64,000 nucleotides of DNA from an uncultured Marivita sp. (GCF_947488135.1 NZ_CANKYW010000001.1:868001-932000); one strand, 5' to 3'; counted from the first letter of the stretch, positions 24,576 to 33,153 are shown. Program-made: numbers and translations. The notes: generated by a model from the sequence alone, not told the origin.

Positions 24576-25694
24576 ATGGCCGAGATCGGAATCGGGATCG
24601 TCGGGGGCGGCTACATGGGCAAGGCACATGCCGTTGCCATGGCCTCGGTCGCGACGGTGTTCGACACGCCCCTGCGCCCGCGCCTCGAGATGATCGCGGC
24701 CTCCAGCGCCGAAAGCGCCGAGCGGTATCGCAAATCCTTCGGCTTCAACCGCGCCGCACCCGACTGGCAGGCTCTGGTGGAAGATCCCAAGGTCGAGGCG
24801 GTGGTGATTGCCTCACCGCAGGACACACACCGCCCCATCGCCGAAGCCGCCATCGCGCTGGGCAAACCGGTGCTCTGTGAAAAGCCGCTTGCCGACTCGC
24901 TCGAGGACTCGCGCGCGATGGTGGCGGCGGCAGAGGCGGAGGGCGTGGTGAACATGGTCGGCTTCAACTACATCCGCACCCCCGCCAGCCAGTTCGTCCG
25001 GCACCTGCTGGCCGAGGGCACCATCGGCGATGTCACCTGGTTCCGCTGCGAGCATACCGAGGATTTCCTCTCCGACCCCGCGACCCCGTTCAACTGGCGC
25101 TGTACCGGACAGGCCAATGGCAACATGGGCGATCTGGCCCCGCACCCGATCAACGCGGCGCTGGCGATGATGGGGCCGATCGCCAAGGTCTGTGCCGATC
25201 TCGAAACCGTACATCTCGACCGTACGGGCGGTACGGTCGACAATGATGATCACGCCCAGATCATGTGCCGCTTTTCCTCCGGCGTCATGGGCCACATCTA
25301 TTCAAGTCGCATCGCGACAGGTCGCAAGATGGGCTACGCCTATGAAATCACGGGCACAAAGGGCGCGATCCGCTTCGATCAGGAGGATCAGAACGCGGTC
25401 TGGCTCTACCTCGCCGAAGGGCCCGAGGCGACCCGCGGCTTTCGCAAAATCCTCACCGGCCCCGCCCACCCCGACTACCTGCCGTTTTGCCAGGGGCCGG
25501 GGCATGGCACGGGCTACCAGGACCAGATCATCATAGAGGCCAAGGATTTCCTCACCGCGATCCATACCGGCAAGGCGCTCTGGCCGACCTTCCGCGACGG
25601 GCTCGAGGTGGCCGAGGTGATCGAGGCCATCCACGCCTCAGCCGCGCGCGGCGGTTGGGTGCCCGTCAGCGAGTTTCAGGAGACCACAGCATGA
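24576..25694 (+). CDS. Gfo/Idh/MocA family oxidoreductase
   Basis: This 372-residue NAD(P)-dependent dehydrogenase has the Rossmann motif GGGYMGKAHA near residue 9 and the catalytic-lysine signature CEKPLA near residue 104. Family members oxidise inositols, inosamines and other polyols. It is the first gene of a plus-strand operon followed by an IolE/MocC-like protein (ATGA overlap) and a second Gfo/Idh enzyme, so the unit probably oxidises and dehydrates a cyclitol derivative. GGGGAGGA precedes the chosen ATG. Confidence 0.88.
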   Translation: MAEIGIGIVGGGYMGKAHAVAMASVATVFDTPLRPRLEMIAASSAESAERYRKSFGFNRAAPDWQALVEDPKVEAVVIASPQDTHRPIAEAAIALGKPVLCEKPLADSLEDSRAMVAAAEAEGVVNMVGFNYIRTPASQFVRHLLAEGTIGDVTWFRCEHTEDFLSDPATPFNWRCTGQANGNMGDLAPHPINAALAMMGPIAKVCADLETVHLDRTGGTVDNDDHAQIMCRFSSGVMGHIYSSRIATGRKMGYAYEITGTKGAIRFDQEDQNAVWLYLAEGPEATRGFRKILTGPAHPDYLPFCQGPGHGTGYQDQIIIEAKDFLTAIHTGKALWPTFRDGLEVAEVIEAIHASAARGGWVPVSEFQETTA

Positions 25695-26581
25695 CCATTC
25701 GCATCGGCAATGCCCCCTGTTCCTGGGGCGTGGAATTCGCGGCCGATCCCCGCAACCCGCCCTGGCGGCAGGTGCTCAAGGAGTGCGCCGAGGCGGGCTA
25801 TACGGGGATCGAGTTGGGACCGGTCGGGTTCATGCCCGAAGACCCGGCGGAGCTGGGCGAGGCGCTGTCCGAACACGGGCTGGAGCTGATCGGAGGGGTG
25901 GTGTTCCGGCCCTTTCACGACGCGTCCAAATGGGACGACGTTCTCGATGGGGCGACCCGCACGGCGAAGGCGCTTGCCGCACATGGGGCGGAACATTTCG
26001 TTCTGATCGACTCGATTTCGCCCCGCCGCGCACCGACCGCAGGCCGCGCCGACGAGGCCGAGCAGATGGACGCGGACGAGTGGCGCGCCTTCGTGCAGCG
26101 CATTGAAACCGCGGCAAAAATCGGCGCTGAGGAGTACGGGCTGACGGCCTCCATCCATGCCCATGCAGGTGGGTTCGTGGACTTTGAGCCGGAGCTGGAG
26201 CGGCTCTTAAACGAGGTCGATCCGGCGCTCCTGAAGATCTGTTTCGACACCGGGCACCATTCCTATGCCGGGTTCGATCCGGTGGCGTTCATGCAGCGCC
26301 ACATGGACCGGATCTCCTACATGCATTTCAAGGACATCGACCCGGCGGTCAAAGCGCAGGTCGTCGCCAACCGCACCGATTTCTATGAGGCGTGCGGACA
26401 AGGTATCTTCTGCAATCTGGGGCAGGGCGATGTCGATTTTCCGGCGGTGCGGCACGTGCTTGTTGAGTCGGGTTTCGAAGGCTGGTGCACGGTCGAGCAG
26501 GATTGCGATCCAACGTTGGACGTGCGGCCCATCGACGACGCGCGCGCCAATCGGGCGTATCTTGGGTCCATCGGCTTCTGA
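25691..26581 (+). CDS. Sugar phosphate isomerase/epimerase, IolE/MocC-like
   Basis: This 296-residue AP endonuclease family 2 TIM barrel resembles inosose dehydratase (IolE) and the rhizopine protein MocC. The N-terminus RIGNAPCSWGVEF is the IolE-type opening, and metal-site residues occur in ICFDTGHHSYAG near residue 180 and YMHFKDIDP near 210. It probably dehydrates an inosose-like intermediate made by the adjacent dehydrogenases. It is distinct from the iolE at 38792, so this is a second copy of the function. Confidence 0.85.
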   Translation: MTIRIGNAPCSWGVEFAADPRNPPWRQVLKECAEAGYTGIELGPVGFMPEDPAELGEALSEHGLELIGGVVFRPFHDASKWDDVLDGATRTAKALAAHGAEHFVLIDSISPRRAPTAGRADEAEQMDADEWRAFVQRIETAAKIGAEEYGLTASIHAHAGGFVDFEPELERLLNEVDPALLKICFDTGHHSYAGFDPVAFMQRHMDRISYMHFKDIDPAVKAQVVANRTDFYEACGQGIFCNLGQGDVDFPAVRHVLVESGFEGWCTVEQDCDPTLDVRPIDDARANRAYLGSIGF

Positions 26582-26630
26582 CCGACGGGGTCAGACGACG
26601 GCACAGGTTTTTCACGAAAGGACAAGCAGA

Positions 26631-27791
26631 ATGGCAAAGCTTCGGTGGGGCATGATCGGCGGCGGCGAAGGCAGCCAGATCGGCCCGGCGCACCGTTTGG
26701 GCGCGGGGCTCGACGGGCATTTCGAGTTCACGGCCGGTGCGCTGGATCACCGCCCGGAGGCCGGGCGCGACTATGGCACGCGGCTCGGGCTGGCGGCGGA
26801 TCGCGCCTATGGCGACTGGCGCGAGATGCTCGAGGGCGAGCGGGGGCGCGACGACCGGATCGAGCTGGTGACCGTTGCCACACCGAACGCCACCCATTTC
26901 GAGATCACCAAGGCGTTTCTCGAAGCCGGGTTCCACGTGCTCTGCGAAAAGCCGATGACCATGACCGTGGATGAGGGCGAAGAGATCGTGCGCCTGTCGA
27001 AGTCTACCGGGCGCATCTGCGCGGTGAATTATGGCTATACCGGCTACAGCCTTGTCCGTCACATGCGGGCGATGGTGGCGCGCGGCGATCTCGGGCGCAT
27101 CCGGGTGGTGAAGGCCGAATTCGCCCACGGGCACCACGCCAACGCCGCCGATGCCGACAATCCCCGTGTGCGCTGGCGCTACGATCCGGCGCAGGCCGGG
27201 GTCAGCGCGCAATTCGCCGATTGCGGGATCCATGCCCTGCACATGGCAAGCTTCGTTATCGGCCAAGAGGTCGAACGGCTGAGCGCCGACACGGTCAGCT
27301 GCATCGAAAGCCGGGTTCTGGAAGACGACGCGATGCTGAACCTGCGCTTCGATGGTGGGACGGTCGGGCGGCTCTGGACGTCTTCGATCGCGGTTGGCAA
27401 CCAGCATGGCCTGACGCTTCAGGTTTTCGGGGAAAAGGGCGGTTTGCGCTGGGCGCAGGAACAGCCGAACCAATTGTACTGGATGCCGCTGGGCGAACGT
27501 TTGCAGGTGATCGAACGGGGCGAGGCGAACCTGTCGCCCGAAGCGGACCGCACCAGCCGCGTCACCATCGGCCATGCCGAAGGGATGCCGCTGGCTTTTG
27601 CGAACATCTACGCCGATCTGGCCGAAGCGATCCGCGCCGAGAAAGAGGGCCGCGCCATGGACCCGGCGGCGAACCTTTATCCCCGTGCTGAGGACGGGCT
27701 GCGGTCGATGGCCGCGGTGTTTGCGGTGGCCGAAAGCGGTAAGTCCTATGGTGCCTGGGTCGAGGCGCGCCCGCCGATGTTCCGAGGATAA
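26631..27791 (+). CDS. Gfo/Idh/MocA family oxidoreductase
   Basis: This 386-residue dehydrogenase has the variant Rossmann motif GGGEGSQIGPAHR near residue 9 and CEKPMT near residue 105. The (G)GEGS opening separates it from the other two Gfo/Idh proteins in the window, so it likely handles a different substrate or step. It follows the IolE-like gene by 49 bp in the same operon and converges on the lacI-like gene with 13 bp between stops. Confidence 0.87.
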   Translation: MAKLRWGMIGGGEGSQIGPAHRLGAGLDGHFEFTAGALDHRPEAGRDYGTRLGLAADRAYGDWREMLEGERGRDDRIELVTVATPNATHFEITKAFLEAGFHVLCEKPMTMTVDEGEEIVRLSKSTGRICAVNYGYTGYSLVRHMRAMVARGDLGRIRVVKAEFAHGHHANAADADNPRVRWRYDPAQAGVSAQFADCGIHALHMASFVIGQEVERLSADTVSCIESRVLEDDAMLNLRFDGGTVGRLWTSSIAVGNQHGLTLQVFGEKGGLRWAQEQPNQLYWMPLGERLQVIERGEANLSPEADRTSRVTIGHAEGMPLAFANIYADLAEAIRAEKEGRAMDPAANLYPRAEDGLRSMAAVFAVAESGKSYGAWVEARPPMFRG

Positions 27792-27804
27792 ACCGGATCG
27801 CGCG

Positions 27805-28803
27805 TCAGAGCCGCGCGCGCAATGTTTTGCGCTCCACCAATGTGCAGGGCAGCAGCACCATTTGTGGCGGCGTCGAGGGCGTCTCGATTCCCTGTCGGAT
27901 CAGGTCGACGGAGGTGGCCACGATCTGACGCACGGGCTGGCGGATCGTGGTCAGGCTGATGCGGTCCCACCCGGCCATTTCCATGTCGTTCAGACCGATC
28001 AGCCCCAAATCGTCGGGAATGGACCGCCCGGCAGCCCGTGCTGCGTCCATCGCGCCGATGGCAATGACGTCGTCGCCGCAGAACCACGCCTCGACCTCTG
28101 GCGCCGTGGCAAGCGCGCGGCTCATGGCGACACGCCCGGCCTCGTAGGAATAGGCTGCGGCGAACTGGACCTCGGGCGCGATCCCGTGTGTGGTCAACTC
28201 GGCCTGAAAGCCGGTCAGCCGGTCGCTTGTCGTCGACGCGCTTTGCGGCCCGCCCAGAAAGCCGACCCGCCGATAGCCGCGTTCCATCAGGGTGAGTGCC
28301 GCGAGATGGCCCGCCTCGCGGTTGTCGATGCTGACCCGCGCGGTTTGCGGTGTGTCTGATGACCAGCCAAAGGCGTGAACCACCGGGAGGCCCGCGTCGT
28401 GGAACACCTTGGCAAAGCCGGGGGGCAGGGTCGATGAGGCGACGATCACCCCGTCCACGTTGTATTGCCGGAGCATCGCCAGGGACTTGGCTGCATCCTC
28501 CTCGGCGCTCAGGTTGATCAGAAGTGGCCGCAGCGCCGCCTTTTGCAGCGCGCGGGTGAAGTGGTCGAAAATTTCAAGAAAATAGGGGTTGGTGAAATTG
28601 TTGGAGATCAGCCCGACCAAGGTCGTGCGTCCCGTCGTCAGGCTGGAGGCCAGAACGTTCGGATAATAGCCCAGTTCCTGTGCCGCGGCTTCGACCTTGG
28701 CACGGGTCTTGGCCGACACGGACGCGCCGGGTGTGAAGGTGCGGGACACGGCGGATTTCGACACGCCTGCGCGGGCTGCGACGTCCTGAAGGGTGATGGG
28801 CAT
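27805..28803 (-). CDS. LacI family transcriptional regulator
   Basis: This 332-residue repressor starts with a classic LacI HTH (TLQDVAARAGVSKSAVSRTF), the hinge helix region YYPNVLASSL, and a sugar-binding core with VGFLGGPQSASTTSDRL. It is more typical of GntR/CcpA-like LacI proteins than the other two in the window. An operator palindrome (28853-28870) lies 50 bp upstream of its ATG and matches the one at 24542-24557, so it probably represses itself and the kinase/dehydrogenase promoters. AAAAGGAAA precedes the start. Confidence 0.92.
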   Translation of the reverse strand: MPITLQDVAARAGVSKSAVSRTFTPGASVSAKTRAKVEAAAQELGYYPNVLASSLTTGRTTLVGLISNNFTNPYFLEIFDHFTRALQKAALRPLLINLSAEEDAAKSLAMLRQYNVDGVIVASSTLPPGFAKVFHDAGLPVVHAFGWSSDTPQTARVSIDNREAGHLAALTLMERGYRRVGFLGGPQSASTTSDRLTGFQAELTTHGIAPEVQFAAAYSYEAGRVAMSRALATAPEVEAWFCGDDVIAIGAMDAARAAGRSIPDDLGLIGLNDMEMAGWDRISLTTIRQPVRQIVATSVDLIRQGIETPSTPPQMVLLPCTLVERKTLRARL

Positions 28804-28852
28804 CGGTTTCGTTTCCTTTTCGTTGCACCTATCTGTTCCCGGAACTGCAACT

Positions 28853-28870
28853 TTTGCAACAGGTTGCAAA
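28853..28870. promoter_or_regulatory. LacI-type operator upstream of the lacI-like gene
   Basis: TTTGCAACAGGTTGCAAA has perfect 8-bp arms around a central AG. The arms (TTGCAAC/GTTGCAA) are identical to those of the palindrome at 24542-24557, which differs only in its central CG. Position in front of the regulator gene suggests autoregulation. Confidence 0.72.
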
Positions 28871-28905
28871 ATTTGCAGTCCAAAACTGTGGCCTTGCCGA
28901 AAAGC

Positions 28906-28922
28906 CATCATTCGTGATGATG
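28906..28922. promoter_or_regulatory. CATCAT/ATGATG inverted repeat upstream of second LacI-type gene
   Basis: CATCAT-N5-ATGATG is an inverted repeat 29 bp before the start codon at 28952. Related elements occur at 29977-29997 (ATGATG-N9-CATCAT) and 30015-30028 (CATCAT-N2-ATGATG), on the other side of the same regulator gene. The set suggests binding by that regulator, although the simple repeat could also arise by chance. Confidence 0.42.
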
Positions 28923-28951
28923 CTTACAGATGGATATCCGGAGGTCGCAGT

Positions 28952-29980
28952 ATGGCGCGCAGAGCAACGATCAAGGACGTGGCCCTTGTGTCCGGCTTGA
29001 GCACGGCGACGATTGACCGGGCATTGAACGGCCGGGCCAAGGTCCGCGAAGAAACCTTGCGCAAGATCGCCGATGCGGCGCGGGAGGTCGGCTACCACGC
29101 GCGCGGATTGCTGGAGCACCGGCTGGATGCGTCTGTGCCCGAACTCAAAATCGGGGTGCTGCTCCTGAAAGAAAAGCAACCGTTCTACCAGGCCTTTCGA
29201 AGCGAGATCGAACGCGCCATCGCAGCGCGGACCGACATTCGCGGCAAGGTCACGATCCGGTTTGCAAACTCGCAATCCCCCACGGAATTTGCCGACCTTT
29301 TGCAACGGTTGGGAGAGGTGTCGGACGCGGTCGCCGCCGTCGCCGTCAATCACCAAAGCCTTGATAAGGTGGTGTCTGACCTCAAGGCGAAGGATGTGCC
29401 GGTGTTTTCCCTTCTCAATGACTTCGCGCAGGGAATTCGGCGCAGTTACATAGGGTTGAACAACATGAAGGTCGGCCGGCAGGCGGCCTGGATGCTCACG
29501 CAGACGGCGACGCCGGGGCGCCTGGCGATTTTTGTCGGCGGCAATCGATGGCATGGTCACGACCTGCGCGAAGTCGGCTTCCGGGCTTTCATGCGAGAGA
29601 ACGGCCCGGGGTTCGAAACACTGGAAACCCTGGTGAATCTCGAGACACGGCAGGTCACTTACGAGGCGACGTTGAGCCTGTTGGAGCGGTATCCCGATCT
29701 GCGCGGCATCTACGTGGCCGGAGGCGGTATGGAAGGTGCGATAACTGCTCTGCGAGAGGTGCGCCCACCGGGCAAAGTCCGTCTGATCGTCAACGAAGTA
29801 ACGGCCGACAGCCGAGCCGGGCTTTTGGATGGATATGTCCAGATGGCCATTGTCACGCCGCTTGCGGAGGTGTGCCAAAGCTTGATCACGCTTGCGATCA
29901 AGGCGTGCTCTGATCCGGCGTCTTCGTCGGTCGAGCAGCATTTTCTCGACCCACGGATCATCCTTCCGGAAATTCTATGA
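28952..29980 (+). CDS. LacI family transcriptional regulator, probable regulator of the inositol operon
   Basis: This 342-residue regulator has the HTH TIKDVALVSGLSTATIDRALN and a ligand-binding core. It is paralogous to the regulator at 19204-20235. It lies directly upstream of the IolI-like gene and the ABC importer on the same strand, and CATCAT/ATGATG inverted repeats flank it on both sides. I infer control of the myo-inositol operon. The ATG at 28952 follows GGAGG. Confidence 0.9.
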   Translation: MARRATIKDVALVSGLSTATIDRALNGRAKVREETLRKIADAAREVGYHARGLLEHRLDASVPELKIGVLLLKEKQPFYQAFRSEIERAIAARTDIRGKVTIRFANSQSPTEFADLLQRLGEVSDAVAAVAVNHQSLDKVVSDLKAKDVPVFSLLNDFAQGIRRSYIGLNNMKVGRQAAWMLTQTATPGRLAIFVGGNRWHGHDLREVGFRAFMRENGPGFETLETLVNLETRQVTYEATLSLLERYPDLRGIYVAGGGMEGAITALREVRPPGKVRLIVNEVTADSRAGLLDGYVQMAIVTPLAEVCQSLITLAIKACSDPASSSVEQHFLDPRIILPEIL

Positions 29981-30028
29981 TGAGGTAAAAGCATCATTGT
30001 GAGGCGAGATAAAGCATCATTGATGATG
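29977..30028. promoter_or_regulatory. Tandem GCATCATTG elements upstream of the inositol operon
   Basis: GCATCATTG occurs twice in direct orientation (29991-29999 and 30014-30022), 23 bp apart. The second copy is part of the inverted repeat CATCATTGATGATG at 30015-30028. ATGATG at 29977-29982 pairs with CATCAT at 29992-29997. The cluster lies 96 to 147 bp before the IolI-like start codon and resembles the element in front of the preceding LacI-type gene. Confidence 0.45.
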
Positions 30029-30123
30029 TGAAATGCGCCGCTTGCTGTTGACGGAATCACTCCACCCGGACACTTCTTACGCTACGTTAAGATTGGCGAA
30101 GCATTTGGGAGGATGTGATCGTG

Positions 30124-30939
30124 ATGAAACGTGCGCTCAATCACATGACCGTGCCCACGCTTGGCTACGAGGCGTTTCTCGATCTGGCGGCATCTTTGGA
30201 CTGCGTTGGTGTGGAAGTCCGCAACGATCTGACGCGTTCCTTGTTCGATGGTATGACGGCGCAGGCGGCAGGAGAGATGGCCCGGGACAAGGGTCTCCGG
30301 CTGGTCGGGCTAAGCCAGGTCTACCCGTTCAACAGCTGGTCCGACGATATCCTTAAGGAGGTCCGCGATCTCATCACCACTGCGAAATCTTCTGGGGCCG
30401 AGACCATCAGTCTGATCCCGCGCAATGACGGCACGCAAACCGGCAATGGCGAACGGCACGCCAACCTGCGGATCGCGCTCAAGAATATCAAGCCGATGGT
30501 CGAAGACGCGGGTTTGGTCGCGCTGATCGAACCCTTGGGCTTCGCCCGCTCGTCCCTGCGATCAAAGCTGGAAACGGTGGAGACCATCGCGGCGCTGGAT
30601 GCGAAGCATGTGTTCAAGATCGTGCACGACACGTTTCATCACACGCTCGCGGGGGGCGGGGCGATGTTTCCGGCGCAGACGGGCATCGTGCATATCTCGG
30701 GTGTCACCGATCCGACGCTGGGCATCGACCAGATGGAGGACGCGGATCGCGTTCTGGTCGATGAGCGGGATCGGCTTGGGAATGTCGATCAAATCCGTGC
30801 CTTGCTGAAAGCAGGATATGATGGGCCGATTTCCTACGAGTGCTTTTCGCCCGAAATCCACGCCTTGGCGGAACCGCAAGCGGCGATCCGCAAATCGTTC
30901 GAATTCATTTCTTCGCAGCTTGCGGCGGAAGCCGCCTGA
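30124..30939 (+). CDS. TIM-barrel isomerase, IolI-like (inosose isomerase family)
   Basis: This 271-residue AP endonuclease 2-type TIM barrel resembles IolI (2-keto-myo-inositol isomerase): metal-site residues appear in VALIEPLGF near residue 139, KIVHDTFHHTLAGG near 163 and VHISGVTD near 188, with a C-terminal ISYECFSPE. It precedes the ABC importer genes, in keeping with inosose interconversion. GGGAGG lies 11 bases before the ATG at 30124; GTG codons at 30121 and 30115 are alternatives. Confidence 0.8.
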   Translation: MKRALNHMTVPTLGYEAFLDLAASLDCVGVEVRNDLTRSLFDGMTAQAAGEMARDKGLRLVGLSQVYPFNSWSDDILKEVRDLITTAKSSGAETISLIPRNDGTQTGNGERHANLRIALKNIKPMVEDAGLVALIEPLGFARSSLRSKLETVETIAALDAKHVFKIVHDTFHHTLAGGGAMFPAQTGIVHISGVTDPTLGIDQMEDADRVLVDERDRLGNVDQIRALLKAGYDGPISYECFSPEIHALAEPQAAIRKSFEFISSQLAAEAA

Positions 30940-31012
30940 GTGAAGGGCAACGCCCCTTGGGGGCTCCGGCGAAAAACGGGTGTGCCGGCACCAATTTGGG
31001 AGGACTAAACCA

Positions 31013-31957
31013 ATGAAAAAAACCTTGATCGCAGCCGGGCTCGCCGCCCTCATGTCGACGACCGCGATGGCCGAAACCATCGGCGCGTCGATCGCACGCT
31101 TCGACGACAATTTCCTGACCGTCATGCGCAACGGCATGGTGGAATATGCCGAAGGGATCGACGGCGTCGATCTACAGGTCGAAGATGCACAGGACGATGT
31201 GGCCAAGCAGCTTGACCAGATCAACAACTTCATCGCATCCGGCGTGGACGCGATCATCGTGAACGCGGTGGACACTTCGGCGACCGACGCGATGTCACAG
31301 GCCGCCGCCGATGCCGGAATCCCCTTGGTCTATGTCAATCGCCAACCGATCAACGTGGACAACCTGCCGGACAACCAGGCGTTCGTGGCATCGAACGAGA
31401 TCGAATCCGGCACTCTCGCGGCGTTCGAGGCCTGCAAGATGCTGCGCGCGATGGGTCACGCAGGGGGTGCGCAGGGCTATCTTATGATGGGCCAGCTGTC
31501 GAACCAGGCCGCCGTTCAGCGGACCAAGGATGTCGATGATGTGCTGGGCATGGATATGTGCAACTTCATCACGATCGTTGACCGTCAGACTGCGAACTGG
31601 TCGCGCGATGAGGCGCAGGATCTGATGACCAACTGGCTGTCTTCCGGCGAAGAGTTCCAGGTCGTGTTCGCGAACAACGACGAAATGGCCATCGGTGCGA
31701 TCCAGGCGATGAAGGCCAACGGGATCTCGATGGAAGACGTTGTCGTGGTGGGTGTTGATGCCACCCAAGACGCGCTGGTCGCGATGCAGGCTGGCGATCT
31801 CGATGCCACGGTGTTCCAGGATGCCTTCGGTCAGGGCGAAGGCTCGGTCGATGCGGCGCTGGCGCTCGCTCGTGGAGAGGACGTCGATCAGAAGGTCTAC
31901 ATTCCGTTCAAGCTGGTCACTCCCGCCAACCTGGACGACTTCATCGACCGCAACTGA
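31013..31957 (+). CDS. Sugar ABC transporter substrate-binding protein (probable inositol-binding)
   Basis: This 314-residue periplasmic protein has a Sec signal peptide with likely cleavage after TAMA (residue 21) and a peripla_BP_4-type core: IGASIARFDDNFLTVMRNG, then VDAIIVNAVDTSATD, then VVFANNDEMAIGAIQAM. This is the ribose/inositol-binding family (IbpA-like). The permease and ATPase follow, and the iol catabolic genes come next, so myo-inositol or a relative is the likely ligand. A stable hairpin follows its stop codon. Confidence 0.88.
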   Translation: MKKTLIAAGLAALMSTTAMAETIGASIARFDDNFLTVMRNGMVEYAEGIDGVDLQVEDAQDDVAKQLDQINNFIASGVDAIIVNAVDTSATDAMSQAAADAGIPLVYVNRQPINVDNLPDNQAFVASNEIESGTLAAFEACKMLRAMGHAGGAQGYLMMGQLSNQAAVQRTKDVDDVLGMDMCNFITIVDRQTANWSRDEAQDLMTNWLSSGEEFQVVFANNDEMAIGAIQAMKANGISMEDVVVVGVDATQDALVAMQAGDLDATVFQDAFGQGEGSVDAALALARGEDVDQKVYIPFKLVTPANLDDFIDRN

Positions 31958-31973
31958 TTGCGGTTCGAAGAAG

Positions 31974-32002
31974 CGGGTAGGGCGCGATGCGTGCCCTGCC
32001 CG
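31974..32002 (+). terminator. Intercistronic hairpin between binding-protein and permease genes
   Basis: CGGGTAGGGC (31974-31983) pairs with GCCCTGCCCG (31993-32002) with one G-U wobble, and the stem extends inward to a three-base loop. No T-run follows. Such hairpins after binding-protein genes usually protect the upstream mRNA or partly terminate, giving more binding protein than permease. Confidence 0.6.
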
Positions 32003-32058
32003 AAACCACGTATCCTGCCCGCAACGGGCGCAGATCAGATCGATCAGGAGTGTCACAG

Positions 32059-33141
32059 ATGGCGGAGATAACGCACGGGACCGGCGGGCTGAAATACGAC
32101 AACTCGAAGCGCAGCTGGCCGAACGAAGTCAACATTTTCATCGCGCTGGTGATCATCGTCGCGATCTTCGAAATCCTGGGGCAAGTCCTGCCCTACATGA
32201 ACGGGCAGAGTTTCCTGTTCGACACGAACGACCGGTTCGATTCCATATTCAATGAAGCGCGACTGCGGATCATCATCCTTCAAGTCGCGATCATCGGGAT
32301 CATCTCGCTTGGCGTGACGCAGGTGATCATCTCGGGCGGGATCGACCTGTCCTCGGGTCCGCTGGTGGCGGCGACGGCGATGATCGTCATGTCCTTCGCG
32401 CAGACGGAGTTGGTCAACGGCAACCCGAACCCGAAAGCGGTGTTCGGTCCCTGGGCCTTTGATCTGCCGGTCATCATTCCGATCCTCGTGGGGCTGGCTT
32501 TTGGTGCTTTCATTGGGTCGATTAACGGGATGTTCATCGCCTTCACCCGCATCCCGCCTTTCATCGCGACGCTGGGCATGTTCCTGATCTGCCGCGGCAT
32601 CGCGCAGTGGTGGACTCGGGGGCAGCCGGTGTCCTTTCCGACCGAAAGCTACGCCGCTCTGGGCGCGGGTATGATGCCGGTGGTGTGGTTCGTTCTGCTG
32701 GCCATCCTGTGCCACGTGCTTCTGCGCTACACAGTCTATGGCAAGCACACCTATGCCATCGGATCGAACGAGGACGCGGCGCGCATGTCGGGGATCAACG
32801 TGAAGCGGCACAAGGTCATGGTCTACATGATCGCGTCGATGTTGGCGGCGTTCGCGGCCATCATCCTGAGCTCCAAAAACCTGACGGCGCAATCCGGTAT
32901 GGGGCTGTTCTACGAGCTTTACGCCATCGCCATGGCCGTGATCGGCGGGGTCAGCCTGACCGGCGGGCGTGGGTCGATCATCGGGACGGTGCTGGGAGCG
33001 ATGGTCTTCGGCGTGATCCAATCCGGGTTCACCTATGTGAAGCTCGATGCGTATTTTCAGATCATGGCCATGGGCGCGATTATCATCAGCGCGGTCGTTC
33101 TCGACAAATGGCGTCAGCAACGCGCCATGATGCGGTCATAG
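32059..33141 (+). CDS. Sugar ABC transporter permease (probable inositol permease)
   Basis: This 360-residue membrane protein of the RbsC/branched-chain permease class shows ISLGVTQVIISGGIDLSSGP near residue 95, then FIATLGMFLICRGIAQ and IGGVSLTGGRGSIIGTVLGA. The N-terminal 20 residues are cytoplasmic and polar. AGGAG lies eight bases upstream of the ATG. A homodimer would complete the importer with the ATPase 12 bp downstream. Confidence 0.92.
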   Translation: MAEITHGTGGLKYDNSKRSWPNEVNIFIALVIIVAIFEILGQVLPYMNGQSFLFDTNDRFDSIFNEARLRIIILQVAIIGIISLGVTQVIISGGIDLSSGPLVAATAMIVMSFAQTELVNGNPNPKAVFGPWAFDLPVIIPILVGLAFGAFIGSINGMFIAFTRIPPFIATLGMFLICRGIAQWWTRGQPVSFPTESYAALGAGMMPVVWFVLLAILCHVLLRYTVYGKHTYAIGSNEDAARMSGINVKRHKVMVYMIASMLAAFAAIILSSKNLTAQSGMGLFYELYAIAMAVIGGVSLTGGRGSIIGTVLGAMVFGVIQSGFTYVKLDAYFQIMAMGAIIISAVVLDKWRQQRAMMRS

Positions 33142-33153
33142 GGAGGGGCGATC

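Noticed and set aside
30940-31012. GCCCC/GGGGC mini-hairpin before the inositol-binding protein
   Set aside because: Only a five-base stem with a tiny loop and no T-run; too weak to call a terminator.
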